A DNA stretch of 43,919 bases, taken from Phycisphaerae bacterium (GTDB lineage: Bacteria > Planctomycetota > Phycisphaerae > SM23-33). Made by a program: the position numbers and the translations under genes. Under the pieces are notes generated by a model, which worked only from the letters and a program-made list of their open reading frames with translations, ran no database searches and was not told where the DNA came from. Positions 1 to 7,951 of this stretch are shown here, one piece after another. The stretch is from contig JAFGJE010000040.1 in the NCBI GenBank assembly GCA_016929245.1, positions 1 through 43,919 on the forward strand, read 5' to 3'. Each line of letters opens with the position of its first letter. Position 1 is the first letter of the stretch.

Positions 1-148
1 GACTAAACCGCTGACGCGGTAGAGGGGGAGACGCGGGGGGGTGGGGGGATTTTGGCTGGGCCTGGTGGATTCTGTCGGCCTATTCTCCTTCTCATCGATT
101 CCCGTGTGGGAGCCAATGGCATCTTTCGAGAAGGAGAAGACGCATGAC

Positions 149-385
149 CGCGCTCGCATGACACAAATCATGAACCTGCTTCTCTTGGCCCCCGATATTC
201 AGGAAGAAATCCTTTTCCTCCCCCGCACAACATCAGGCCGCGATCCCATCCGCGAACATCACATCCGACTCATCACCACCGTACTCGATTGGCGCAAGCA
301 GCGACGATTGTGGAAGCAACTTTTTTACCGAGCATTCGACACAAAAAAGTCCGACTCAATGATACTGCCTGACGGTGTCGACTGA
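149..385 (+). pseudogene. C-terminal remnant of a site-specific recombinase (resolvase type)
   Basis: The frame encodes RxRMTQIMNLLLLAPDIQEEIL, then a GRDPI motif and a DWRKQRRLWKQL tail. This resembles the extreme C-terminus of large serine-recombinase-like proteins common in planctomycete genomes (family recognised from memory, not searched). No catalytic domain lies upstream in the window. The sequence just before it (123-150) is a leader with a good ribosome binding site and a start codon, but that ATG reads only five codons before a stop in its own frame. The leader therefore belongs to a different gene and was joined to this fragment. An identical 28-base leader occurs at 18681-18708. 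I read this as decayed mobile-element material and not an expressed gene. Confidence 0.5.
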
Positions 386-400
386 GTTGCCGTTTCGCTT

Positions 401-495
401 TTCAATCTACATGCCCTCCGATGTTTTCGATGGATTTCAACCTAACCCGACATTTTAAACCACTGCTGTCTGTACTTTTGGACCACATCAGCGAA
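401..495 (+). repeat. Dispersed degenerate repeat, copy 1
   Basis: About 95 bases that align with copy 3 (complement of 18505-18600); the first 57 bases also align with copy 2 (complement of 11523-11580). The shared core is GGATTTCAAvCCwrvyCvACATTTT, followed in copies 1 and 3 by a TTGGACCACrTCA segment. In one frame all three copies give a related peptide (FDGFQPNPTF, FGGFQTSPTF, FGGFQTSSTF), so the repeat may descend from a coding segment. It overlaps the last few codons of the neighbouring minus-strand gene. Confidence 0.6.
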
Positions 496-1714
496 TCGCT
501 TCCTGCAAGGCCAGAACCGCGTAGCACGTCGTTAAGACGGGATTGCCTTCCCACCAGCGGGAGGAGGCCTTGTTGACCCAACTGCCGTCCTCGTTGACTC
601 TTGCCGCGAGGGCGTCGATCAATTCTTCCCGCCAGTTGTGTTTGGCCTTCTTCGCGTCCGTCACGACGGGCAAGCCCCAGGCGCGAAGGGCTTTGGCGAA
701 GACGTGATAGTAATAGTAAAGACCCTGATGGGATTGTTCCATCGGCATGTTCGGATTGCCGTCCAGCCGCCAGTACCGCCGAATCCAACTGAAGGCGGCT
801 TTGACTCGTGGATCGTTTCGATCCACATTCGCATAGAGCAGGGATTTGAATCCCGTGTACGTCAGCGAACCGTAGGTGCGAATTCCGCCACGCATACCAC
901 CCCGCGGCCTGCGGCCGTTCCCCCGGTCGCCGCGCTGCCGGCCTGGGCCTTTGCCTCGACCCGGATCTGCACCGGGCATGACATATACGAATCCGCCGTC
1001 ATTCGTGCCCTTGGCGGCCCAGGCGAGCTTGTTGGTTTCCGAGGAATTCTGCAAACGGGACACAAACGCCACGGCCCGTTGCATGGCGGGATCGTCTCCC
1101 TTCACACCCGCGTCGTGCAACGCCTCCATCCACATTCCGACATTCGTCAAGTCGGGCCGGCCCCGCGGACCATAACTCACACCGCCTGCGAGAGCATTGC
1201 TCCCGTCAGCCGAATTCGCGCCCGGCTGGATTTGAAGGCTTTTCAAATACGCGACAAGATCCTTGATATCCTTGTCATATTTCGGATCCTTCGCGGCTGC
1301 CAACGTCATTAGCGCCACTGCCGACGTATACGCCACAACACCTTCCTTTGGATTGTAGATACCACCGTCCGGCTGCTTGTACGACAGAAGCACCTCGTAG
1401 CCTTTTTTCACGGCGGGATGATCCGGGCCGTAGTCCGGGTGTTGCACGAGCGCCTTTAAGACCATAGCGGTGATCGCCGGGGTTGCGGAACCTTCCCCGA
1501 CGGACCAGCCGCCGTCTTTGTTCTGTTGACGGATGAGATACGCCGCTCCGTCGGCCATGAGCTTCTTCGCCGTTTGCTCGTGTGCGGCGTCCAGTATCGC
1601 TGGTTGGGACGTGGCCGTTTGATTCTGGGCATGACAGTGGTGCGCACAGCACAGGCAAAAAAAGGTTGATATTCCGATACAAAACCAACATCCGATGTTA
1701 TTTCTGCTCAACAT
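488..1714 (-). CDS. Secreted squalene-cyclase/prenyltransferase-repeat protein
   Basis: A 408-residue protein with an N-terminal hydrophobic signal segment (about 8-28, ending CHAQ). It carries several alpha/alpha-toroid repeats of the terpene cyclase/prenyltransferase fold: QNKDGGWSVG (65-74), YKQPDGGIY (112-120), TNDGGFVYV (237-245) and VNEDGSW (373-379). The DxDD motif of true squalene cyclases is not visible, so enzymatic cyclase activity is unlikely. Residues 249-278 are a Gly/Arg-rich low-complexity insert. It is the last gene of the ABC/pseudopilin operon, 36 bases after the pseudopilin, with an AAGGA ribosome binding site upstream of the ATG at 1714. Proteins of this kind are frequent in planctomycetes; their function is unknown, perhaps binding of lipids or substrates in the periplasm. 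Confidence 0.8.
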   Translation of the reverse strand: MLSRNNIGCWFCIGISTFFCLCCAHHCHAQNQTATSQPAILDAAHEQTAKKLMADGAAYLIRQQNKDGGWSVGEGSATPAITAMVLKALVQHPDYGPDHPAVKKGYEVLLSYKQPDGGIYNPKEGVVAYTSAVALMTLAAAKDPKYDKDIKDLVAYLKSLQIQPGANSADGSNALAGGVSYGPRGRPDLTNVGMWMEALHDAGVKGDDPAMQRAVAFVSRLQNSSETNKLAWAAKGTNDGGFVYVMPGADPGRGKGPGRQRGDRGNGRRPRGGMRGGIRTYGSLTYTGFKSLLYANVDRNDPRVKAAFSWIRRYWRLDGNPNMPMEQSHQGLYYYYHVFAKALRAWGLPVVTDAKKAKHNWREELIDALAARVNEDGSWVNKASSRWWEGNPVLTTCYAVLALQEAIR

Positions 1715-1750
1715 TGAATTGTTCCTTATTGTGTAAATGAGAAAAGAGGA

Positions 1751-2539
1751 TCAATCGCATTTCATGCCGGGCCAATCGCCGTAGGAATTGTCGCCGGAGG
1801 TTTGCGTCGCACCGACGCCAAAAGGATAGTAGCACTTATAAAATTTACCGACGGAGGAAACACCCCAGTCGGCCCCTGGTGCAAAATCGTGGCCGTTGTT
1901 TTTGACGTCAAGCGTCACTTGCATCGGTCCGACGTGCCCGTCGAGAAATACGGCTGTGGAGACATTGTCCAGATGACGGAAGCAAAGCGTTCCCATCTCA
2001 GACTGGGCGGGTTTGACAACGGCATAATCCGACAGGGCAGAAGCTGGATTGTTCTGCCAGTCGGCCCAAACCATCAGCTTTGCAGGTTGTCCCGAAATAT
2101 CATCACGGTTTACCCAGAAGGCCATCGGCCCGTTGCGTGTCATTCGGGCGCTGCAGGAAAGCATGTTTTCGTTACAGCCAATGCTGACGGGCAGATCGTC
2201 GTACTGCGGAAACATTCCCAATCGTCCCATCGCCTCGGTGGATTCATCCTCCGGACATCGGGCGACTTCCTCGGGCAATTTTTTGCTTCCCCAGTAGTTT
2301 GGAATGCCCACGTCAGGGTCGAGGTGCTTGTACGAATCCATCATCACACCGTCGTTGTCGATGGCGTACATTTCCGTCGCCAGGCCATAACCTTTGTGCA
2401 GCACCTGGCAGATGGTTTTCTTCGCCAATCGTTTGGCGCGAGATAGAGACGGCAGGAGAATACTCACCAGCAGCGCGATGATGGAAATCACCACGAGAAG
2501 TTCGATCAGGGTAAAGGCGGTTGGTGTTATTCTTTTCAT
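1751..2539 (-). CDS. Pseudopilin-like protein with N-terminal cleavage/methylation motif
   Basis: A 262-residue protein starting [21 protein letters not shown], the classic type IV prepilin leader with the conserved Glu at +5 and one N-terminal helix. The remainder fits the planctomycete family of short secreted prepilin-like proteins whose C-terminal part carries an H-x9-DG type motif; here RHLDNVSTAVFLDGHVGP is visible. The start at 2539 is chosen because it overlaps the permease stop by four bases (ATGA) and places the leader at the N-terminus; the open frame itself extends further upstream inside the permease gene. It is probably processed by a prepilin peptidase and assembled into, or displayed with, a pseudopilus-like envelope structure. 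The role within an ABC-permease operon is unknown. Confidence 0.85.
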   Translation of the reverse strand: MKRITPTAFTLIELLVVISIIALLVSILLPSLSRAKRLAKKTICQVLHKGYGLATEMYAIDNDGVMMDSYKHLDPDVGIPNYWGSKKLPEEVARCPEDESTEAMGRLGMFPQYDDLPVSIGCNENMLSCSARMTRNGPMAFWVNRDDISGQPAKLMVWADWQNNPASALSDYAVVKPAQSEMGTLCFRHLDNVSTAVFLDGHVGPMQVTLDVKNNGHDFAPGADWGVSSVGKFYKCYYPFGVGATQTSGDNSYGDWPGMKCD

Positions 2540-5529
2540 TCCGCCGCCCGACCTTCCTGGAGTAATTTCAGGGGAGTTCGAGTTGCCGCCCAGATCGCCG
2601 GTGCGACGGCGGCCAGGATGCACAGTACCACCGCCGCCGCCAGCCCCAGACAGAGCGTCGCCCAGGGAATCACATACACGGGCGAAACGCCCATGGAATG
2701 GGAGGTGCCCAGAATTCCCGTCCAACTCGCCGGCAATCCAAACGCCAGGCTCGCGACGCACGCGAGCAAGCCGATCAGCATTCCCTCCGCCAGGACGTAT
2801 CGCAGCAGTCCGCTGCGCGTCAGTCCAAGGCTGCGCAGGACGCCGGATTCCCAGTTCCGCACGCGGACGGAGAGGATCATCGTGTTGACGACAGCCAACG
2901 ATGCCAGCCCCAGCGCGAGCAAGGGGTAGAACGTCAGCGCCTGGATAATGCCTTCGGAGCGCCGCACAATCGCCCGCGTCATGGCGGCAGTGTCCGTGAC
3001 GCGACAATAGACGTTGCTCTCGATCGGCGGCTGGGGCGAGTAATCGCCCAGGTCCATCCCTCGCCCGCGCCCTGGAGGACCGCCGCGGCCTGGTCCACCG
3101 GGCCGGCGCGGGCCGCTTGCCCCGGCGGCGCGAGGCGGGGGGCCGCCACGGCCTTCCCGACTACGGCCCATACCGGCCAATGGACCGGTGCGTAGATCGG
3201 GTTTCCCATCCGGCCGATGTGCAGGCCGAGAGGCGGCCCTGCTTGCCGATGGGGAGTCAGGGGACGCCAGCCGTGCGTTTGGATCGAGGAGTTTTACGAT
3301 GGGAAATTCCAACGACATCGCGTCGGTTCCCGGCGTAAGGTTCAGCCAGAATGTCTTGTTGTTCGCACCGGGGTAGTCCGCGCGGGCGGTGTTCGCCGAC
3401 GTCAGTACCATGCCCCCTACCCGCGAAAGCCCACGACGCATCTGGGCGGACATCGTCAATAAATGCCACCCCTTCATCCGGATCACGCCAACAATGGTGT
3501 ACGTCAACGTGCGCCGCGGCGGATCGAGCGTGTCCAGGTTGAGGGTTTTTCCCACGTCGAAGCATTCCGGGCAGCGGATGTACAGGCTGTCGGTGATGAG
3601 GCAGTATCGGCCTTCATTCAAAAGGCGGTAGGCTTCGGCGGGATCGCCTCGCAGGAACGAACAAGCTATTATCCCCTTGTCATCCCCGATCATCGCCGGT
3701 GCGTCCGTTCCGATATAGATCACATCCCGGGTGATGATTCCACCGACTGGAACGGTATCCGGCAGATTCGCCAGGGCGGGGTGCTGGAGGATCATCGGCA
3801 CAGCCGACTCGACGCCCGGCACACGGTTGATCTCGGGGAGTTTTTCGTCGGGCACGCCCCCGGGAAAGACCGTCACAACGGCATCGGGACATCGCTCGGG
3901 AACCATGAAAGGAACCATCATGCTGCGGCCCCAGACTTGGATCGTAACAAACAGGCCTAGGCCGACTGTCAACGCGGAAAGGCACCCCACGACGCGCCAA
4001 AGATTGGCGCTGAGCTGCTTTCGCAGGAGACGATGATCCAACCGGAAGATCGCCCCGGCAACATGGCTGAAGATTCGCTCGCACAAAATGACGATGGAAG
4101 GCAACAGCAGGACGAATCCGACCAGCGAGGCGAGAATACCCAACGGCGGCAAGGTTCGATCCGCCCACGCGTCAGGCAGTTGATAGCTCAACACCGACAG
4201 AGGATTTAGCGCCACAAGCAGCAAGCCCAGCAGGATCATCCAACGCGGACCTTTCGTCGCGCGAAGCCGGGCTGTGCCCGTCATGGCGTCAAGGGGACGT
4301 TTGCGCACCGCTCCGATGGCGGGGATGATCGACGCGAGAAAAACTGCGCCGTAGGCTGTCACCGCCCCCAACGTCAGCCACAAACCGACGTGAATGGTTA
4401 GGTCGTATCCCGCAAAGGACGCCAGTTGCGAGAGGCTTTCACGCATCAGCCAGTATCCAGCGCCCACACCGATCCCCCAACCGAGCGTCGCCAGGAGGAA
4501 TCCCTCGACGGCAATGAGAGTCAGCAGTCCCAATCGCGTCATGCCGACCGCCCGCAGAACGCCCCACTGCCTCATGCGTTCCTGCACGCCCATGGAGAAG
4601 GTGTTGAAGATCACGAACAACGCCGCCAGGATCGCCAGGTTCATTTCCGCGTTTCGCAGCAGTGGGAAAAACGCGCCCGACTGGCCATGGCTCGTGCGGA
4701 ACGACGCCCACCGCTTCGCTTCCTCGATGTAATCGTCCGCCGACTCGATATGCACCGGCGTTCCCGCGCGGCGGGCGTCGCCGGCCAATTCGTCGGCGAA
4801 TTCGTTGCGCGATACGCCTTCGGCAAGATCGATCAAAATCCGGTTTGTTGCCGCCGGTTGACCCGTCAGACGAGTGAATGTCTTCGGGCAAACGTAGATC
4901 GCCTGAAGCCGGCGGATCGGGAAGGGACTGTCCAGAACGCCGCCGATGGTCACGTCATGCCGGCCCGTCCGGCTGATGAGCTGAAACGACGACCCGACGG
5001 CATCACCCAACGGAAAGGCCATCTGCTTGTCGATCACGACAGAGTAATCGGGAATCGCATCGACCCATTGTCCCGCGACGAGTTCCTGCGGCGGTTGTTT
5101 GGCAGTCACAGCCGCCAGTTGGCAGGAAAGCAGCATGCCCGGCCTATGCATGGCCGTACGGAATATCGGTCCTGACGGGCAACATTCCACTTTCGCGGCG
5201 CAACAGGTTATCACTTCCCGAACGCGGGGATCGTTTTGCAGACGGGATACGATCTCTTCACTGATCGCGGGCGCAGGGGGTGACGTTCCTCCCCGACGCT
5301 GATCGGCCTGGGCGTCCTCATCCGTTCCGGAAATCACGAGAAGGTCGAATCGTCCCAACGCCTGTTTGGCTTTTTCGGCATCAAGGTTTCCACGCGTAAA
5401 AGCTACGTCATGTCCGCCGACGACCACAATCACCATCGCCACGGCAGCAGCCAGGGCGGCGACGGTCAACAGCGTGCACAACCAGCGTCGCTGAAACTGT
5501 TTCGCGAGGAGTTTGAGTATCAGACTCAT
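2536..5529 (-). CDS. FtsX/MacB-type ABC transporter permease (large, two-module)
   Basis: A 997-residue membrane protein with an N-terminal transmembrane helix (about 15-40), a long periplasmic domain, an FtsX-type three-helix core near residues 300-410, a second hydrophobic block and periplasmic domain, and a C-terminal FtsX core (about 865-985) ending TRTPLKLLQEGRAAE. This duplicated layout is typical of LolC/MacB-like lipoprotein or peptide exporters and of mechanotransmitting permeases. Residues about 759-835 (DNA 3025-3255) are an unusual Pro/Gly/Arg-rich low-complexity insert in the second periplasmic domain. The gene overlaps both the upstream ATPase stop and the downstream pseudopilin start by four bases, implying translational coupling. 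The substrate is not evident. Confidence 0.9.
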   Translation of the reverse strand: MSLILKLLAKQFQRRWLCTLLTVAALAAAVAMVIVVVGGHDVAFTRGNLDAEKAKQALGRFDLLVISGTDEDAQADQRRGGTSPPAPAISEEIVSRLQNDPRVREVITCCAAKVECCPSGPIFRTAMHRPGMLLSCQLAAVTAKQPPQELVAGQWVDAIPDYSVVIDKQMAFPLGDAVGSSFQLISRTGRHDVTIGGVLDSPFPIRRLQAIYVCPKTFTRLTGQPAATNRILIDLAEGVSRNEFADELAGDARRAGTPVHIESADDYIEEAKRWASFRTSHGQSGAFFPLLRNAEMNLAILAALFVIFNTFSMGVQERMRQWGVLRAVGMTRLGLLTLIAVEGFLLATLGWGIGVGAGYWLMRESLSQLASFAGYDLTIHVGLWLTLGAVTAYGAVFLASIIPAIGAVRKRPLDAMTGTARLRATKGPRWMILLGLLLVALNPLSVLSYQLPDAWADRTLPPLGILASLVGFVLLLPSIVILCERIFSHVAGAIFRLDHRLLRKQLSANLWRVVGCLSALTVGLGLFVTIQVWGRSMMVPFMVPERCPDAVVTVFPGGVPDEKLPEINRVPGVESAVPMILQHPALANLPDTVPVGGIITRDVIYIGTDAPAMIGDDKGIIACSFLRGDPAEAYRLLNEGRYCLITDSLYIRCPECFDVGKTLNLDTLDPPRRTLTYTIVGVIRMKGWHLLTMSAQMRRGLSRVGGMVLTSANTARADYPGANNKTFWLNLTPGTDAMSLEFPIVKLLDPNARLASPDSPSASRAASRPAHRPDGKPDLRTGPLAGMGRSREGRGGPPPRAAGASGPRRPGGPGRGGPPGRGRGMDLGDYSPQPPIESNVYCRVTDTAAMTRAIVRRSEGIIQALTFYPLLALGLASLAVVNTMILSVRVRNWESGVLRSLGLTRSGLLRYVLAEGMLIGLLACVASLAFGLPASWTGILGTSHSMGVSPVYVIPWATLCLGLAAAVVLCILAAVAPAIWAATRTPLKLLQEGRAAE

Positions 5530-6302
5530 GCGACCGTCTCCGCATCACGGCTGAGTACTTCCAGGAACCTTTCACCTAATTCTTTGGAGGTGGAATAGGA
5601 ATCCGTTGACAATGTTTCAACGATCCATCCATCCCGCAACACCAGAACGCGATCCGCCCAAATCGCCACCGACGGGTCGTGCGTGACGGTGATGATGGTT
5701 CGCTTCTGCTCTTTGCGAAGTTTCGAGATCATCTCGCAGAGTTTCTGTCCGTTGAGGGAATCCAGGTTGCCCGTCGGTTCATCGGCGAGGATGACGGTGG
5801 GGTCGGCAATCAGCGCTCGGGCGATGGCGACTCGCTGTTGTTCGCCGCCGCTCAATTCGTCGGGCCGATGGCGTCGACGATCCGTCAAACCAAGCGTATC
5901 CAGCAACACATCGATGTGTCCGTCCCGCCGGCTTCGCCCCTTTCCCAGCAACAGGGGTAAAAGAATATTGTCTTCCACCGTCAGCGTCGGGATCAGATTG
6001 TACGACTGAAAGATCATCCCGATATGTTGACGACGAAACAGCGTCAGCCGGCGGTCGTTCATACTCGCCAAATCCACCCCGCCGACGGCAACATGTCCCG
6101 CATCGGGGGAAGTCAATCCGGCAATGAGATGCAGCAGCGTACTTTTTCCCGAACCGCTGGGACCGATTACGGCAAGATGTTCCCCAGCCTGCACCTGAAG
6201 GGAAACTTCCGCAATTGCCTGAACCATTGTGTGTTCCCGCCCGAAACTTTTACTGAGATTCTCCACTGCAACAGGAGAACTATCGGTTACCGATGATTTC
6301 AT
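5526..6302 (-). CDS. ABC transporter ATP-binding protein (LolD/MacB type)
   Basis: A 258-residue ATPase. Visible motifs are Walker A GPSGSGKS (47-54), a Q-loop near QS (99-100), signature LSGGEQQR (150-157), Walker B ILADEP (171-176) and H-loop His208. This is the standard partner of FtsX/MacB-type permeases. The start at 6302 is preferred over the upstream in-frame 6341 because AAAGGAG lies about ten bases before it and because the predicted sigma-54 transcription start falls near 6337, inside the longer frame. It is the first gene of a four-gene operon (ATPase, permease, pseudopilin, cyclase-fold protein), divergent from the kinase/regulator pair. Confidence 0.92.
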   Translation of the reverse strand: MKSSVTDSSPVAVENLSKSFGREHTMVQAIAEVSLQVQAGEHLAVIGPSGSGKSTLLHLIAGLTSPDAGHVAVGGVDLASMNDRRLTLFRRQHIGMIFQSYNLIPTLTVEDNILLPLLLGKGRSRRDGHIDVLLDTLGLTDRRRHRPDELSGGEQQRVAIARALIADPTVILADEPTGNLDSLNGQKLCEMISKLRKEQKRTIITVTHDPSVAIWADRVLVLRDGWIVETLSTDSYSTSKELGERFLEVLSRDAETVA

Positions 6303-6347
6303 AACAGATTCGACTCCTTTCGAAGGATTCCTTTTGGCCACAACTTA

Positions 6348-6363
6348 TGCAAAAATCATGCCA
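6348..6363 (-). promoter_or_regulatory. Sigma-54 (RpoN) promoter of the ABC operon
   Basis: On the minus strand the sequence is TGGCATGATTTTTGCA, which fits the -24/-12 consensus TGGCAyr-N4-TTGCw at every defined position with correct spacing. The predicted start is near 6337, leaving a 5' leader of about 35 bases before the ATG at 6302. A sigma-54-dependent activator is encoded divergently next door, which strengthens the call. Confidence 0.85.
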
Positions 6364-6445
6364 TAGGAGAAACATCCAATGGATGGAGAGTTTATGAGAA
6401 ATATGACCACTTACACCCCACGAACACTTGAACCCCCCATCAGAC

Positions 6446-6484
6446 TGCACATTACATGTGCAATACTGTCGCAACCTTGTGCAA
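6446..6484. promoter_or_regulatory. Candidate upstream activator sites for the NtrC-type regulator
   Basis: TGCACATTACATGTGCA (6446-6462) is a perfect palindrome with a three-base centre. It is followed by further TTGCGAC and TTGTGCA-type half-sites up to about 6484. The cluster lies about 110-150 bases upstream of the predicted sigma-54 start, the usual distance for an enhancer-binding protein. A second palindrome, CGCATATAGTATGCG (6510-6524), lies closer to the kinase start and could serve autoregulation. Binding is inferred. Confidence 0.6.
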
Positions 6485-6557
6485 ACTGAATGGATTCTAC
6501 ATCGATTTCCGCATATAGTATGCGTGCAATATTTACCTGGCAGCGGGAGGTGTTTTT

Positions 6558-7949
6558 ATGGGTATGTCCATACGCTTACGGACGATCATCGTTTTGAATC
6601 TTTACGTTGTGGCTTTGGCGATTCTTTTGGGTTGGATCGCACAAGACACAGCCGGGCGGCTAGTGGAGGAGCGATATGTCAAGGAGATGGTTGCCAGCGC
6701 CTCGGGGTTCCTGAAGGACAAACGATTTCCGCGCGATGATGCCATGATGGGATATCTTCGGGAGCTATTCAACGCCGAGTGGATTTCCTCGGAAAACAAA
6801 CCCGAAAACATCATTGCATCCAGTTTACCAGCCGAGGTAACCTCAGAATTTCGCCGACAAGTTGGAGCATTGGGGAAATCAGGGATCGTCTATCTCGCGG
6901 GGAAGAAATATCGATTTGACACCGCTGATGTTGACGCCGGTGGTTACAACACCCAGCGTATCCGTGGGCGATTGTACATGCTGGTTCCCGACGAGCAATT
7001 CACCGAAGCCCGTAAGCGAACCCAGCGACGGGTGATGTTCATTATCATACCGACGGTGGCCACAGCAACTCTACTGGCGATCCTGTTCTCGATTTCCATC
7101 ACCCGCCCGATCCGAAAACTGGCCAGCCAAATGGACGATGTATCCGATGCGGACGTAACCACCGTTCACCCTCTTTCTTCAGAGTCGATCCATAAAGGCC
7201 CCACGGAAATCCGACAACTTGCCAATTCCTTCGATCAACTTCTGCATCGTCTTGGTGAAGCCCGACGACATGTACTCCAAAGCGAACAACTCGCGACACT
7301 GGGAAAAATTTCGCTCAGCGTTGCCCACGAACTGCGAAATCCCCTCAGCGGGATCAAGATGAACGTCAGAAATCTAAAGGACAACGAATCGTTGCGGGAT
7401 GATCCCGGTATAGCGGCGATTCTTCGTGAGATTGACCGCATGGGCTTGTATCTCGATGAACTCATGAATCTCTCGCCGGGGAATTGTTCGGAAGACCGAA
7501 TCCTTGCACCTTCGCCGGCCTGCTTATCCGAGCTTGCCGATTCCGTGCTGGTGATCCTGGCAGGGAAACTTCGCCACGCGAAGATTGAAGTGCAAACCGA
7601 CTTTCCTGCCGACGAACCGGACGTGAACGTGGACGCCGATCAGATTCGTCAGGCGATGATGAACCTGCTCGTCAACGCCGTCGAAGCAAGCCCAGCCGGA
7701 AGCGTGATTCACCTGTCGATTCGCCAAACCGGCGATGGTGTGCGGTTTTCCGTGCGGGACGCCGGGGCAGGTGTACCTGTCGATGCGGGAGATGTTTTTG
7801 CCGCCTTCGCTACGAGCAAACCCAACGGCGTCGGCTTGGGATTATACATCTGCAAGCAGATCATCACACGACATGGCGGGCGAATCGGTTATGACAATTC
7901 CGAACCAGGCGCGACGTTCTGGTTCGAAATTCCCATAGGAGGCACATAA
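6558..7949 (+). CDS. Membrane sensor histidine kinase (NtrB/ZraS-like)
   Basis: A 463-residue kinase with a transmembrane helix at about 9-27, a periplasmic sensor of about 130 residues, a second helix (about 158-181), a HAMP linker, a HisKA phosphoacceptor site at His257 in SVAHELRNPLSG, and an ATPase domain with N-box Asn373, G1 DAGAG (401-405) and G2 GVGLGL (424-429). It pairs with the sigma-54 regulator two bases downstream and is divergent from the ABC operon. It probably senses an envelope signal linked to that transporter; the ligand cannot be read from the sequence. A GGGAGG ribosome binding site supports the start. Confidence 0.92.
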   Translation: MGMSIRLRTIIVLNLYVVALAILLGWIAQDTAGRLVEERYVKEMVASASGFLKDKRFPRDDAMMGYLRELFNAEWISSENKPENIIASSLPAEVTSEFRRQVGALGKSGIVYLAGKKYRFDTADVDAGGYNTQRIRGRLYMLVPDEQFTEARKRTQRRVMFIIIPTVATATLLAILFSISITRPIRKLASQMDDVSDADVTTVHPLSSESIHKGPTEIRQLANSFDQLLHRLGEARRHVLQSEQLATLGKISLSVAHELRNPLSGIKMNVRNLKDNESLRDDPGIAAILREIDRMGLYLDELMNLSPGNCSEDRILAPSPACLSELADSVLVILAGKLRHAKIEVQTDFPADEPDVNVDADQIRQAMMNLLVNAVEASPAGSVIHLSIRQTGDGVRFSVRDAGAGVPVDAGDVFAAFATSKPNGVGLGLYICKQIITRHGGRIGYDNSEPGATFWFEIPIGGT

Positions 7950-7951
7950 GG

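Noticed and set aside
638-1312. Long plus-strand reading frame opposite the cyclase-fold gene
   Set aside because: It lies entirely antisense to a gene with clear motifs, signal peptide and ribosome binding site, and its own translation is rich in Arg/His/Pro with no recognisable domain.
6334-6351. A plus-strand sigma-54 promoter (TGGCCAC...TGCA) toward the kinase
   Set aside because: The GG to GC spacing is one base too long and it lies more than 200 bases from the kinase start; the minus-strand match next to it is far better.
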